Assembly (NCBI GenBank): GCA_019638355.1
Contig: JAHBTY010000001.1
Coordinates: 992,001 to 1,056,000, forward strand
DNA length: 64,000 nt
From: Cyclobacteriaceae bacterium
GTDB taxonomy: Bacteria > Bacteroidota > Bacteroidia > Cytophagales > Cyclobacteriaceae
Reading direction: 5' to 3'
A program made the position numbers and the translations under genes. The notes under the pieces were generated by a model, which worked only from the letters and a program-made list of their open reading frames with translations, searched no databases and had not been told where the DNA came from. Positions 16,903 to 25,001 of this stretch are shown in pieces. Each line of letters opens with the position of its first letter. The stretch's first letter is position 1.

Positions 16903-18077
16903 GATTTACCCGAAAGTTTATCGTGCATATAGCCTTCGTTAGTTTTCATAGCTGAAATACTTTGAGAAGAACCAGCGTGACTTAAGTGAGATGACTGACT
17001 TATCGAACTGACTGCTGCTCCAGCGCCTGCGGTGGCCGCTGAAACGGTTGTTCGCGCTCCTCCCGTAAAGACATTGGAAGCTTTGTGAAGCAGCGTATAT
17101 CCGCCTCCGGCATGAACGATGTAGTTAGCGACACTCGGCACGGTAAAGTATCCCACAATGCCAATGACCAGGAAGATGAGATAAGCGGTGTCCGTTGTGC
17201 TGAAAAATGTATCGCCATATCGGATCACCTGCTGGATATCGACCTTCAGCATGTTCTCCTGTATCTTACCAATGATTGCTCCGAATATATTAGCAACGGG
17301 TAGCCAGAGAAACACACTGATGTACCGTGCCATCCAAACGGTGAGTGTGTGTTGAAAGCCATCGAAGACTGCAAAACCAAAAACCAACGGCCCAAGGATG
17401 GCGAGCACGATCAGGTAAAACGTCCGGAGCGTGTTGATGCAAAGAGCTGCGGCTTCATACAGAATATGCAAAATTTCCGACATCCATTGTTTAATGGAAT
17501 TGCGAAAGTTATAGGCAGCTTTGGCCATGCCGAATTTGATATCATTGCCGATGCCATCGAGTACGCCTTCGCCTGTTCCATTGGGATGGGTGTAACGATA
17601 CCACTTGTCGTAATCTCCTTCTCCTCCGGGCCCTACATACATTTGCCAGGAAGGAGTTTTCTTAATTGCTTCTTCTTTCAGCTTCAGCAAGTAGGCAATA
17701 GCATTGTTTGATCCGGTGACCATCGCTGCTGTACCCGTAACGGTCGGCTTCAACACGCCATTCATCAAGGCGATTACCCAGGGAAATATCATAATACAGA
17801 AGCCGAGCGCAAATGGACGAAGCAATGGATAGAAGTCGATAGGCTCTGCATTGGCCAAATGTCTCCACACCCTCGATGCGATATACCACAGCGCTGCAAA
17901 GGCGGCCAGCCCTCGTCCAACCCCGATCAGTTTACTGCACAAAGGCAGCATTTCCGCATATAGCTGATCCAGCACACTTTGCAGGCTGTGGATTTCTCCT
18001 GCGAAACCCTGGGCGTACATGACTCCCGGAAAAAATGCCGGAGGAAGAAATATCAATATAATCTTAATGGTTTTCAT
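16899..18077 (-). CDS. traJ: Conjugative transposon protein TraJ (VirB6-like)
   Basis: The product has 392 residues, a signal-like N-terminus (IILIFLPPAFFPGVMYAQGF) and several membrane segments. One follows ELLPLCSKLIGVGRGLAAFAALWYIA-type text, others are at LRPFALGFCIMIFPWVI, YLIVLAILGPLVFGFAVF and IFLVIGIVGYFTVPSVANYIV. This is the TraJ pattern. It forms the inner-membrane pore of the secretion channel. The C-terminal 60 residues are small and polar (Ala/Ser/Gly-rich). Two TraI-like proteins are encoded immediately upstream. Confidence 0.88.
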   Translation of the reverse strand: MKTIKIILIFLPPAFFPGVMYAQGFAGEIHSLQSVLDQLYAEMLPLCSKLIGVGRGLAAFAALWYIASRVWRHLANAEPIDFYPLLRPFALGFCIMIFPWVIALMNGVLKPTVTGTAAMVTGSNNAIAYLLKLKEEAIKKTPSWQMYVGPGGEGDYDKWYRYTHPNGTGEGVLDGIGNDIKFGMAKAAYNFRNSIKQWMSEILHILYEAAALCINTLRTFYLIVLAILGPLVFGFAVFDGFQHTLTVWMARYISVFLWLPVANIFGAIIGKIQENMLKVDIQQVIRYGDTFFSTTDTAYLIFLVIGIVGYFTVPSVANYIVHAGGGYTLLHKASNVFTGGARTTVSAATAGAGAAVSSISQSSHLSHAGSSQSISAMKTNEGYMHDKLSGKS

Positions 18078-18086
18078 CGCTTTACT

Positions 18087-18716
18087 TTAGTTGACGCCAT
18101 AGAGCTTCCGCATGGTTTCCACGTCACTGCGCGAGTGTGCCCGTTGGATGGCCAACAGTTGCGTGTTGTTGTTGAAGGATCTCAAAAAGATGAGTTTGTC
18201 CTCCATGTCAAAGAATATCCTGTCGATGGCCTGCATGCGCTCATCGTCACTCATGCTAAGTTTAGTAGCCGTGATGATCATCATTAGCTCATCAATATTT
18301 CGAAGGGAAGCATCGAACAGGAACTTGTAGACGTTAGCCAAATATTCGATCTCCTCCAATTTGAAGTTGGGATCTTGACGAAAACGATTATAGGCGCGTT
18401 GATATTCCTTCAGCAACATCTTTTGGTATTCGATGATAAAGGGAATGCGCTTGTAATTTCGTATAGATGGATTAACGGCCATCAATCCGTCAATGAATAA
18501 CTGGTGGATTGTGTAGTTTCCCTGCGCAATGTTCTTGATTGTGGTGTAGCCCTTGTCGAGTATCTTGTAACCGCGATACATGTTATCCAATATCTCTTCG
18601 AGTTGGCGAAGTTTTTCCCAGTTCAGTAATAGTTGTTGAGCTTCTTGTGACTGCGCGTAGACCGGCCTCAGACCCAACACAACAAAAAGTAATCCCGTAA
18701 GCAAAATTCGTTTCAT
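18087..18716 (-). CDS. TraI-like exported conjugation protein (annotated TerB-like in relatives), paralogue 3
   Basis: Start chosen at 18716 (MKRILLTGLLFVVLGLRPVYAQ), which gives a clean signal peptide. The frame is open further upstream but would overlap the previous gene by 68 bp. The mature part is all-helical, with DERMQAIDRIFFDMEDKLIFLRSF and RSDVETMRKLYG near its end. Both segments are shared with the gene at 18727 and, more weakly, with 19795. Proteins like this are labelled TerB-family tellurite resistance but are most likely VirB5-like components of the transfer machine. No tellurite context is present. Confidence 0.65.
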   Translation of the reverse strand: MKRILLTGLLFVVLGLRPVYAQSQEAQQLLLNWEKLRQLEEILDNMYRGYKILDKGYTTIKNIAQGNYTIHQLFIDGLMAVNPSIRNYKRIPFIIEYQKMLLKEYQRAYNRFRQDPNFKLEEIEYLANVYKFLFDASLRNIDELMMIITATKLSMSDDERMQAIDRIFFDMEDKLIFLRSFNNNTQLLAIQRAHSRSDVETMRKLYGVN

Positions 18717-18726
18717 AGCCATTTCG

Positions 18727-19368
18727 TCAAATTGTTTCGTATTGTTTGTGCATCCTTTCAACAGAACGTGTTTCGCGTTCTCGCTCCCGGGCAATCAGTC
18801 TCACATCGCTATCGAAGGACTGCACGAAAGCATGTTTGTCCAGCATGTCGTCATATAACCTGTCGATGCGCACTAACCGCTCATCATCTTTCATCTCCGT
18901 CTCGTTCGACCGGATAATTGTCAGCAGTTCAGAGATTGAAGCATCACACAGGAACAGCATGTTGGAATACACAGCTGCCACATACCGGATTTCTTCGGGC
19001 GTAAAGTATTCGTTGTTCTTGCAGAAATTATTCACCCGTTTTATATTCTGGATGATGTAAACCTGAAAGGCTATGATATCGGCCACCTTGGCTGTATTCT
19101 TAATGTGTGGGTTGACATTTTTAAGCGATCCAAAGAAGTCACGGTGTAAATTGAAATCACCGTTCTTGATGTTGTGAATGGTGGTAAGTCCTTTGTCTGC
19201 TATCTCGTAGCCTTTTTTCAGGTAACCGAGATAGACCCTTAGCAAAGCAATCTGCTTAACGAGGTATTTCTTCTGCGTCTTCTTTTGCTTGAACCATTCG
19301 TCCCAGGTTTGCGCTGGTGAGGTTGTACTTAATAATATTCCTGTTACTATGACGAATAAAAATTTCAT
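18727..19368 (-). CDS. TraI-like exported conjugation protein (annotated TerB-like in relatives), paralogue 2
   Basis: The 213-residue product has a signal peptide (MKFLFVIVTGILLSTTSPAQ) and a helical body. It contains LGYLKKGYEIADKGLTTIHNIKNGDFNLHRDFF-type text, shared with the neighbour at 18087 (YKILDKGYTTIKNIAQGNYTIH). The C-terminal DERLVRIDRLYDDMLDKHAF and RSVERMHKQYE segments are also shared. It and its neighbour are about 30-40 percent alike by eye, a tandem duplication. Role in the transfer apparatus is inferred from operon position. Confidence 0.65.
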   Translation of the reverse strand: MKFLFVIVTGILLSTTSPAQTWDEWFKQKKTQKKYLVKQIALLRVYLGYLKKGYEIADKGLTTIHNIKNGDFNLHRDFFGSLKNVNPHIKNTAKVADIIAFQVYIIQNIKRVNNFCKNNEYFTPEEIRYVAAVYSNMLFLCDASISELLTIIRSNETEMKDDERLVRIDRLYDDMLDKHAFVQSFDSDVRLIARERERETRSVERMHKQYETI

Positions 19369-19378
19369 AATTCAGTAT

Positions 19379-19786
19379 TTAAAGTTTCAGACTTCTTTTT
19401 CGCGGGCCGACCAGTGAATTAATGTTCTCCCGAGTTGGCAGATCTTCGTTACTTTTCAGGCGGGTTTCGAAAGTTCTGACAGGATTAAAGGAACGGTCGA
19501 CCACATACTTTGCGTCCACTTTATCAATTCCAAAACCATGACCTTTATCGTATCGCACCTTGAAATCACATTGCACATACGGACTATCTTCATCCTTCCA
19601 GAGTGAATACGTTGTGAGATAAAATGAAGGAATGTGAGTTTCGCCCTGAAGTATTTCCATGAGATGCTGATGCAGCGACTCTCTCAGCTTACCGGGAAAC
19701 GAGGAATTACAAAGGAAGTGACCGTCAAACCCCTTCTCATTCAACAGCTTTTCCAGTTCATCGATATGTAAACCAAGTCTTCGCAT
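19379..19786 (-). CDS. Unknown tra-operon protein
   Basis: This 135-residue soluble protein has no signal or membrane helix. The start MRRLGLHIDELEKLLNEKGFDGHF is followed by YLTTYSLWKDEDSPYVQCDF, KVRYDKGHGFGIDKVDAKYV and TRENINSLVGPRKRSLKL. I recall no family with confidence. The last segment (LPTRENINSLVGPRKRSL) resembles the tails of DUF3945-type cargo proteins, so a link to them is possible. It lies between TraI-like genes with 10-nt gaps, so it is surely cotranscribed. Confidence 0.55.
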   Translation of the reverse strand: MRRLGLHIDELEKLLNEKGFDGHFLCNSSFPGKLRESLHQHLMEILQGETHIPSFYLTTYSLWKDEDSPYVQCDFKVRYDKGHGFGIDKVDAKYVVDRSFNPVRTFETRLKSNEDLPTRENINSLVGPRKRSLKL

Positions 19787-19794
19787 ACTATACT

Positions 19795-20493
19795 TTATTC
19801 CAGCCCGTAAAATTTTTTTACTACCAACACTTCATGTTCATCCTTGGCCCGGTTCATACTCAGTTGAATATTCTGGTTGTTGAACTGTTTGAGATCAGCA
19901 TAGTTTTGTTCAATCTGGTCACCGGCTTTATCGATAATTTCCAGGCGCTTTGCATCGGTCATCTGTGTTTTGAAGGAATTGATCACTAAAAGAATTTGGT
20001 CGAGGTTGTACACACTCTCATTCAGTATCCCGGTGTACACACGATACATGTAGTCGATCTCTGATCTGGTGAAGTGCTTATCCTGGTTGACCATGTGCCA
20101 GGTGAACCTGTACTCTTCAATGATCTGCTGTTGACGTTGAAGGATCATTTTGATCCTCTTATAAGTGGCGATAGTGTTCCTAACCTTCCAAAGTTCATCG
20201 TAGTACTTTTTGTATAACTGCCGCTGGCGTTCGGTCCATTGAGCAATCTCATTGAGCTTGAGTTTGGAAAGTTTGTTTTCCAACACCTTAGCTGCGTTCT
20301 GCAGCGCAATGGTTTTATTCTGAAGCCTCTGGATCATCAGATCAACGGCTTTGATTACTTTCTTCACACCTTCCTGAATGATCTTAGCAATAGGAATGGC
20401 GGCATGGCTATCCTGAATGGGAGTGACTGTTAATGTTATCATTCCTATAAGCAGGATAAAAATTGTTTTTCTTATTCGATTCATAGAAATCAT
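19795..20493 (-). CDS. Conjugal transfer protein TraI-like (DUF4141-like), paralogue 1
   Basis: Start taken at 20493 (or 20484) because the longer frame overlaps the TraG gene. The exported product has a signal (RIRKTIFILLIGMITLTVTP) and a long helical body with coiled-coil character. It ends ... DAKRLEIIDKAGDQIEQNYADL .. VVKKFYGLE, which matches the C-termini of the two TerB-like neighbours. Position directly after TraG corresponds to traI of CTnDOT-type elements. A pilus-tip/VirB5-like role is plausible but unproven. Confidence 0.68.
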   Translation of the reverse strand: MISMNRIRKTIFILLIGMITLTVTPIQDSHAAIPIAKIIQEGVKKVIKAVDLMIQRLQNKTIALQNAAKVLENKLSKLKLNEIAQWTERQRQLYKKYYDELWKVRNTIATYKRIKMILQRQQQIIEEYRFTWHMVNQDKHFTRSEIDYMYRVYTGILNESVYNLDQILLVINSFKTQMTDAKRLEIIDKAGDQIEQNYADLKQFNNQNIQLSMNRAKDEHEVLVVKKFYGLE

Positions 20494-20497
20494 CGGT

Positions 20498-22975
20498 TTA
20501 AGCTTTTCCGTTGCGTATGTCATTGGCCAGTTCAGCGATTCCTTTTTTTATATCACCGTTCCATTTTTTTGCATACGCCTGCACTTTAATTTTTTCTGAT
20601 TCCTCCGTAGTGTATGCCAGGTATTCTTCGAGAGAAACTTCGGTGGCGTATACTTTGGACAGCATTCCTCCCAGGCTGATAAATACTTCTTTATATTTCC
20701 GGGAAGGATCATTGGCTTTATTAATGGAGAGAACAAGGGCTTTCTCTTTCTCGGTGAGCCCGAGCAGTTGTTGTATCAGGTCGAACTTGTTCTGGTACTT
20801 GCTCTGGTCAAGCAAAATCTTGCAGTCTGAATTGTTGATGATCGCCTGCTTGACGATGGGCGAACTAATAATGTCCTCCACTTCCTGTGTAACCACAATA
20901 GCTTCTCCGTAAAACTTGCGGACTGTCTTGAATAAGTATTTGATGTATTCCGCCATACCTTCCTTGGCAATGGCTTTCCAAGCTTCTTCAATCAGGATCA
21001 TCTTGCGCACGCCCTTCAACTTGCGCATTTTGGAAATGAACACCTCCATGATGATGATGGTGACGACCGGGAACAGGATCGGATGGTCTTTGATGTTGTC
21101 CAGTTCAAAGACAATGAAACGTTCTTTGAGCAGTTCCAGATTCTCCGTGGCGTTCAGCAGATAGTCAAATTCACCGCCTTTGTAATATGGACGCAACACG
21201 TAGAGGAAGTTTTCTACATCGAAGTCTTTCTCCTTCACTCGATCTTCCTTCAGGATGCCGACAAATTCATCACGGAGGAAGTCATAAAAAGTATTAAAAC
21301 AAGGGAAGAGTTTTTTATCTGTCTCCAACTTCTCATAGTACAACTTCAGCGCAATGGACAAGGCCACATATTCTGAACGGTTGAAGGTTTCATCATCCTT
21401 CTTCCACAAAGCCAGCAACAGGGTCTTTATGCTTTCCTTTTTCTCGGTATCCAACACGTCTCCTTGTCCGATGTAGAATGGATTAAACCGAATGGGGTTA
21501 GCCTCATCATAGGTGAAGTAATATCCATTTACCAAATCACATAGTCCTTTGTAGGAATGACCTACATCCACCAGCACGATATGTGTGCCCTGCTCGTAGT
21601 AAGATCGTACCATGTGATTAGTGAAAAATGACTTCCCGCTGCCGGAAGGACCGAGAATGAATTTATTTCGATTGGTGCAGATGCCTTTTTTGACTGGCTC
21701 GTCTGAAATGTCGACATGAACAGGCTTGCCAGTCAGCCTGTCGCCAAGTCGTATGCCCACAGGACTAACAGAAGACTGGTAGCTCGTTTCCAGATTCAGA
21801 AAACAAGTAGCTTGTTCTGCGAACGTATCAAAGGTATCGTTCATCGGAAAGTCAGCTTCATTACCCGGAAGCCCTGCCCAGAAAATCTGTGGTGCTCCAT
21901 CGGTTTCCTGCCTCGCGATAGCATCCATCTGAGCAAGTGCCGATGAAACTTGCGTTTTAAGTTCTTTCAGTTCTGTTTTATTGTCTGTCCAAAGCAAGAT
22001 GTTGTAATGGGCCTTGACTGGTAGCCGTTGTGACGAAATAGCCTCATTCAAAAAATCATTCGTTGCATCACGACTGATGGCATTTTCACGGGAGTATGTA
22101 GCCAGCGATTGTAACCTGAGTCGTTTACTTTCTAGCTGTTTAATAGTCTTGTGTGCATCCTCGATGAAGATGTATTGGTTATAGATATGATCACAGGATA
22201 GCAGTTGACCTAAGGGTGAGGCAAATCCAACACTGAACTTGGTCTTGTCGGTGGAGTATTTATCATAGTTGATGCGTGATCCGCACAAAGCCGGAAGGTC
22301 TTCCACATCCGACAATGAATACAGTTGACAATGCAGATCGCCAACTTTCAGACCATCCTTGAAGTGGATGTCCTTGATCATGGGTTGATCTGTTTCCGAA
22401 AGCAAATAGCAGTAGCGTTCCAATAAACCGGGTTTCCTGTTATCACCTACTAATTCATCGTCCGTTATTCTGGTCAGCTTTACAAATCCACTGTCTTTGA
22501 GTATCCGTTCAAACTGTCCTGCACCATCCAGGAACTCCTGCATGCGCTGTGGATTTAGCGGGCCTTCGGGTACAATGCTCCTGCGGATCAGGTTGGAGAA
22601 AACAGAGTTGGATGGTTTTCGATTTGCTGGTTTTCGGGTAAGCATGATATAGCACTTGTGATCGAGGTAAGGGCGTTCATTAAAAAACTGTTCGCTTGAT
22701 CTCGACAGGAATGAATTTTCCTTTCCTTCAAATTCGGGTTGATGTTTCCTCGAAAGAAACCAATCCTGCTTATGGAACACAGTATTGTTGGGAAGCACTT
22801 TGATGGCTTTAACCAACACCTGATGAAAGGCTTCGTACTCCTGATCAGATAAGGTGAAAATCTCCGGAAGAGTGGCTTCAAAAGCCAGCGTTACATCGCC
22901 CTGCTTCGACAGGATGCAGTCGTGTTCTACTTTGTAGATCGGGAATACTTTATGAAATGCAATCTCCTGTGCCAT
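20498..22975 (-). CDS. traG: TraG family conjugative transposon ATPase (VirB4-like)
   Basis: The 825-residue product is the large ATPase of the secretion system. The N-terminal half (residues 1-400) is the TraG leader with AFHKVFPIYKVEHDCILSKQ and the long VirB4-type domain. The Walker A motif is GPSGSGKS in KFILGPSGSGKSFFTNHMV, and the Walker B motif is KMILIEEAWKAI. The sequence TVRKFYGEAIVVTQEVEDI follows, as in all TraG proteins. It hydrolyses ATP to power assembly and substrate transport at the inner membrane. This is the strongest marker that the operon is a T4SS. It is 3 nt from traF. Confidence 0.93.
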   Translation of the reverse strand: MAQEIAFHKVFPIYKVEHDCILSKQGDVTLAFEATLPEIFTLSDQEYEAFHQVLVKAIKVLPNNTVFHKQDWFLSRKHQPEFEGKENSFLSRSSEQFFNERPYLDHKCYIMLTRKPANRKPSNSVFSNLIRRSIVPEGPLNPQRMQEFLDGAGQFERILKDSGFVKLTRITDDELVGDNRKPGLLERYCYLLSETDQPMIKDIHFKDGLKVGDLHCQLYSLSDVEDLPALCGSRINYDKYSTDKTKFSVGFASPLGQLLSCDHIYNQYIFIEDAHKTIKQLESKRLRLQSLATYSRENAISRDATNDFLNEAISSQRLPVKAHYNILLWTDNKTELKELKTQVSSALAQMDAIARQETDGAPQIFWAGLPGNEADFPMNDTFDTFAEQATCFLNLETSYQSSVSPVGIRLGDRLTGKPVHVDISDEPVKKGICTNRNKFILGPSGSGKSFFTNHMVRSYYEQGTHIVLVDVGHSYKGLCDLVNGYYFTYDEANPIRFNPFYIGQGDVLDTEKKESIKTLLLALWKKDDETFNRSEYVALSIALKLYYEKLETDKKLFPCFNTFYDFLRDEFVGILKEDRVKEKDFDVENFLYVLRPYYKGGEFDYLLNATENLELLKERFIVFELDNIKDHPILFPVVTIIIMEVFISKMRKLKGVRKMILIEEAWKAIAKEGMAEYIKYLFKTVRKFYGEAIVVTQEVEDIISSPIVKQAIINNSDCKILLDQSKYQNKFDLIQQLLGLTEKEKALVLSINKANDPSRKYKEVFISLGGMLSKVYATEVSLEEYLAYTTEESEKIKVQAYAKKWNGDIKKGIAELANDIRNGKA

Positions 22976-22978
22976 AAG

Positions 22979-23299
22979 TTAGTTCTTGAGTTGAATGCAA
23001 ACTTTTCGGGAGGTTGACTTGATAAAATCAGGGAGCCTTCGCTTTGCCATTTTCTTCAGGAGGCCGTGCTGACCATACTTGTCGCTCATCCGGTAAACGG
23101 TCATGAACAAGAGCACACCGAGCGTCAGCGTAAGTGCGAGACAAACGAACATGTTCACCCCGATGATGTAGAGCACCGCAAACAATATCAACAGGCCGAT
23201 GAGTCCGATCGCGAGGTATGCGATATACTGCGCCTTGAGGCCTTTGAACTCAATCGGCTTGTTGATACCCTTGTTGATTTTGTAAACGCTGGATGCCAT
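22979..23299 (-). CDS. traF: Conjugative transposon protein TraF (DUF4133)
   Basis: The real start is 23299 (MASSVYKINKGINKPIEFKG), whose ATG overlaps the TraE stop as TGATG. An upstream in-frame ATG at 23353 would reach into traE. The 106-residue protein has two adjacent membrane helices (YIAYLAIGLIGLLILFAVLY and CLALTLTLGVLLFMTVYRMS) and a basic tail, the VirB3-like DUF4133 pattern. It acts with TraG at the inner membrane. Confidence 0.88.
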   Translation of the reverse strand: MASSVYKINKGINKPIEFKGLKAQYIAYLAIGLIGLLILFAVLYIIGVNMFVCLALTLTLGVLLFMTVYRMSDKYGQHGLLKKMAKRRLPDFIKSTSRKVCIQLKN

Positions 23300-23628
23300 C
23301 AGATTCCAAAGAATGATCGTAACACAGTGGCCACAATGACCAGGAACACACAACTGCCAAACCAGGCGGCAGCAACCTTGCCGGTATCGGGATCACCGCT
23401 GTTCCATTTCTGATAAACCTTTACAGCTCCTACGAGCCCAAGGATGGCCCCGATGGCATACATGAGATTGGTGCCGGTAGCGAAATAACTCCGCACGCGC
23501 ATGGTAGCTTCGTTGATACCGGCATTACCGTCCTGCGCTTCAGCCAGCGCATAGGTAATCAGGTACACGATCAAGGCAAGACCGAGTGCTTTACCTTTTT
23601 GAATGGTGAATTGAACTGCTCTTTTCAT
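23299..23628 (-). CDS. traE: Conjugative transposon protein TraE (DUF4134)
   Basis: This 109-residue pilin-like protein has a signal peptide and two membrane helices, with QDGNAGINEATMRVRSYFAT and NLMYAIGAILGLVGAVKVYQ. KWNSGDPDTGKVAAAWFGSC follows. This is the DUF4134 family, the VirB2-like subunit of Bacteroidota conjugation systems. It is placed first of the classic tra genes, after one unknown gene. Confidence 0.9.
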   Translation of the reverse strand: MKRAVQFTIQKGKALGLALIVYLITYALAEAQDGNAGINEATMRVRSYFATGTNLMYAIGAILGLVGAVKVYQKWNSGDPDTGKVAAAWFGSCVFLVIVATVLRSFFGI

Positions 23629-23650
23629 AGGATTTAATTTTGTTTGATGG

Positions 23651-24244
23651 TTATTGATTATTTACTCCGGTGTTTTCCTGCTGTGGCCACCACGTTTTGA
23701 CTTCACTTAGTTCGATTTGAAATTCACAATGCTCCTTGCAGGAATTGTAAATGAATGCCGTGACCTCAGGCTCATGCGTAGTATGAAACAGTTCAGGATA
23801 ATTCGATAGTAGAGTGCGAAAGAGTTCAGCACACTCAGCCTTACTGCCGACAGCGACAATTTCTGTGAGCGTATTGATTTCTTCGAGAAGGGTTGAGACA
23901 GATTTAAGCATGGCTTCCTCTGCTTCATTTGTTTCCGCTTCCGTAATTGGTTCCTCCGGTTCCTGTGCAGTAGCTACACTCAAACTTTCTGTTTCACTTT
24001 TTTCTTCACGTGGAACATTTTCTGATTGACGTCTACCATATTTCACTGAGCCCATGAGTTCAATAGATTCATTTGAATCAGTTTGATTCTCTCGCTCGTG
24101 GGTGTTCGTGAGATTTAGTTTCTTTTGTTTGAAAATGTTAGTGATCTCGTTGCTGTATAGTAGCAGTGCAGTGATAGCGTAGTAGCCACCGATAAGAAAG
24201 GCGATAGTTGAAATGAACTCCTGCCAGGAAATGGATTCGAGCAT
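23651..24244 (-). CDS. Unknown bitopic protein at start of the tra operon
   Basis: The 197-residue product has one N-terminal membrane helix (FISTIAFLIGGYYAITALLLY), a Glu/Ser/Thr-rich linker of about 60 residues, and a small helical C-terminal domain. The latter contains AECAELFRTLLSNYPELFHTTHEPEVTAFIYNSCKEHCEF. Its place matches the accessory gene often found between TraD and TraE. I do not recognise a family. It is 22 nt upstream of traE and is the first gene after the divergent promoter region. Confidence 0.55.
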   Translation of the reverse strand: MLESISWQEFISTIAFLIGGYYAITALLLYSNEITNIFKQKKLNLTNTHERENQTDSNESIELMGSVKYGRRQSENVPREEKSETESLSVATAQEPEEPITEAETNEAEEAMLKSVSTLLEEINTLTEIVAVGSKAECAELFRTLLSNYPELFHTTHEPEVTAFIYNSCKEHCEFQIELSEVKTWWPQQENTGVNNQ

Positions 24245-24387
24245 AGCTTCCGTGATTGATTACGGAGGCTAAGGTGTGTGTCAGAAAAATCTAATATTCA
24301 CAAGTTGGTACCAAGGTGGGTGATTTTTTTCCGTAACGGCAAAAAACCCTTGCTTATGAGCAATACAATTATAAACACAATAATAGA
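24245..24387. promoter_or_regulatory. Divergent promoter region between tra operon and ubiquitin-like operon
   Basis: This 143-bp region separates two operons running apart. On the plus strand TTGC (24350s) and TATAAA, about 16 nt apart, precede the Ubl start by roughly 20 nt and could be its promoter. A hairpin with TCCGT/ACGGA arms (24247-24268) lies beside the tra start. Placing both operons on one region suggests coordinated or opposed control, but no operator can be named. Confidence 0.35.
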
Positions 24388-24630
24388 ATGGAAAATAAAC
24401 CCGAAAAATTCGTGTTCTTCATCGGAAAGGTGAAGCATGAAACTGACAAAGCCGAGCTTACCCCTCGCGAAATTCTGACACAGTTCGCCCAAGTTTCCCC
24501 CGACAATTTCACTCTTGCTCTTAAAAATCAGGGCAATTTTGATGAGTTGACGAACTTAGACGTTCCAATTCAAATGAAGGATGGAATGCATTTTGTCCTT
24601 TTTGACAAGACGCCAACCACTGTATCATGA
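24388..24630 (+). CDS. Ubiquitin-like protein (multiubiquitin-domain-like, single copy)
   Basis: This 80-residue small protein has a beta-grasp-like pattern. FVFFIGKVKHETDKAELTPR resembles strands 1-2 and the start of the helix. LTPREILTQFAQVSPDNFTL is the helix, and FDELTNLDVPIQMKDGMHFV the late strands, as in Multiubiquitin (PF14452) proteins. The spacing and its operon with E2, E1 and JAB genes support the call. Two oddities: there is only one Ubl unit, where relatives often have two or three, and the C-terminus is ..FDKTPTTVS with no glycine tail. It overlaps the E2 gene by 4 nt (ATGA). It is inferred to be the modifier of the conjugation pathway. Confidence 0.72.
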   Translation: MENKPEKFVFFIGKVKHETDKAELTPREILTQFAQVSPDNFTLALKNQGNFDELTNLDVPIQMKDGMHFVLFDKTPTTVS

Positions 24631-25001
24631 ATTACGGGATTGAGAGGCTCCATGCAGATTTAAAACTGCTCGGTTATGACCCTGTAGCTATCAAGGATAG
24701 CTCAGGGTTAAATTATGCAATGATTGGTGGGTTCATTATTCCGGCTGGAAAGTTTGAAGGCAGGGTAATTGATTTAGCTATACCGGCCCCTCCTGACTAT
24801 GGTCGAATTGTAGGCTCATCAATGCACATTAAATCGAATCCAATTCTGGTTGACTACCAGAATGTTCCGAGTGTAAGAAATGTGATTGCGAGTAACCTGG
24901 GTTCCGAATGGAGATATTGGAGCTTTGCTTTCAAGTTTCTGCCTGCAAATCCCACAGAATATTTAATGAGTCAAATTATAACCATTCTAAAAAATGTATA
25001 A
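24627..25001 (+). CDS. E2-like protein (Prok-E2_E family)
   Basis: The 124-residue product begins NYGIERLHADLKLLGYDPVAIKD. It continues with MIGGFIIPAGKFEGRVIDLAIPAPPDYGRIVGSSMHI and W-R-Y-W-S-F-A-F-K-F, which fits the short Prok-E2_E type encoded next to multiubiquitin and ThiF genes. There is not a single cysteine in the protein, so it cannot form a Cys-thioester like canonical E2s. Aspartate, serine or tyrosine residues in the region after IPAPPDYG are candidates for any alternative acyl carrier, or the protein is structural. Its last 8 nt overlap the E1 gene start, indicating tight stoichiometric coupling. Confidence 0.75.
   Translation: MNYGIERLHADLKLLGYDPVAIKDSSGLNYAMIGGFIIPAGKFEGRVIDLAIPAPPDYGRIVGSSMHIKSNPILVDYQNVPSVRNVIASNLGSEWRYWSFAFKFLPANPTEYLMSQIITILKNV

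Noticed and set aside
24298-24492. Minus-strand ORF overlapping the Ubl gene
   Set aside because: It runs through the promoter region and across the Ubl coding frame; the Ubl is better supported by operon overlaps.
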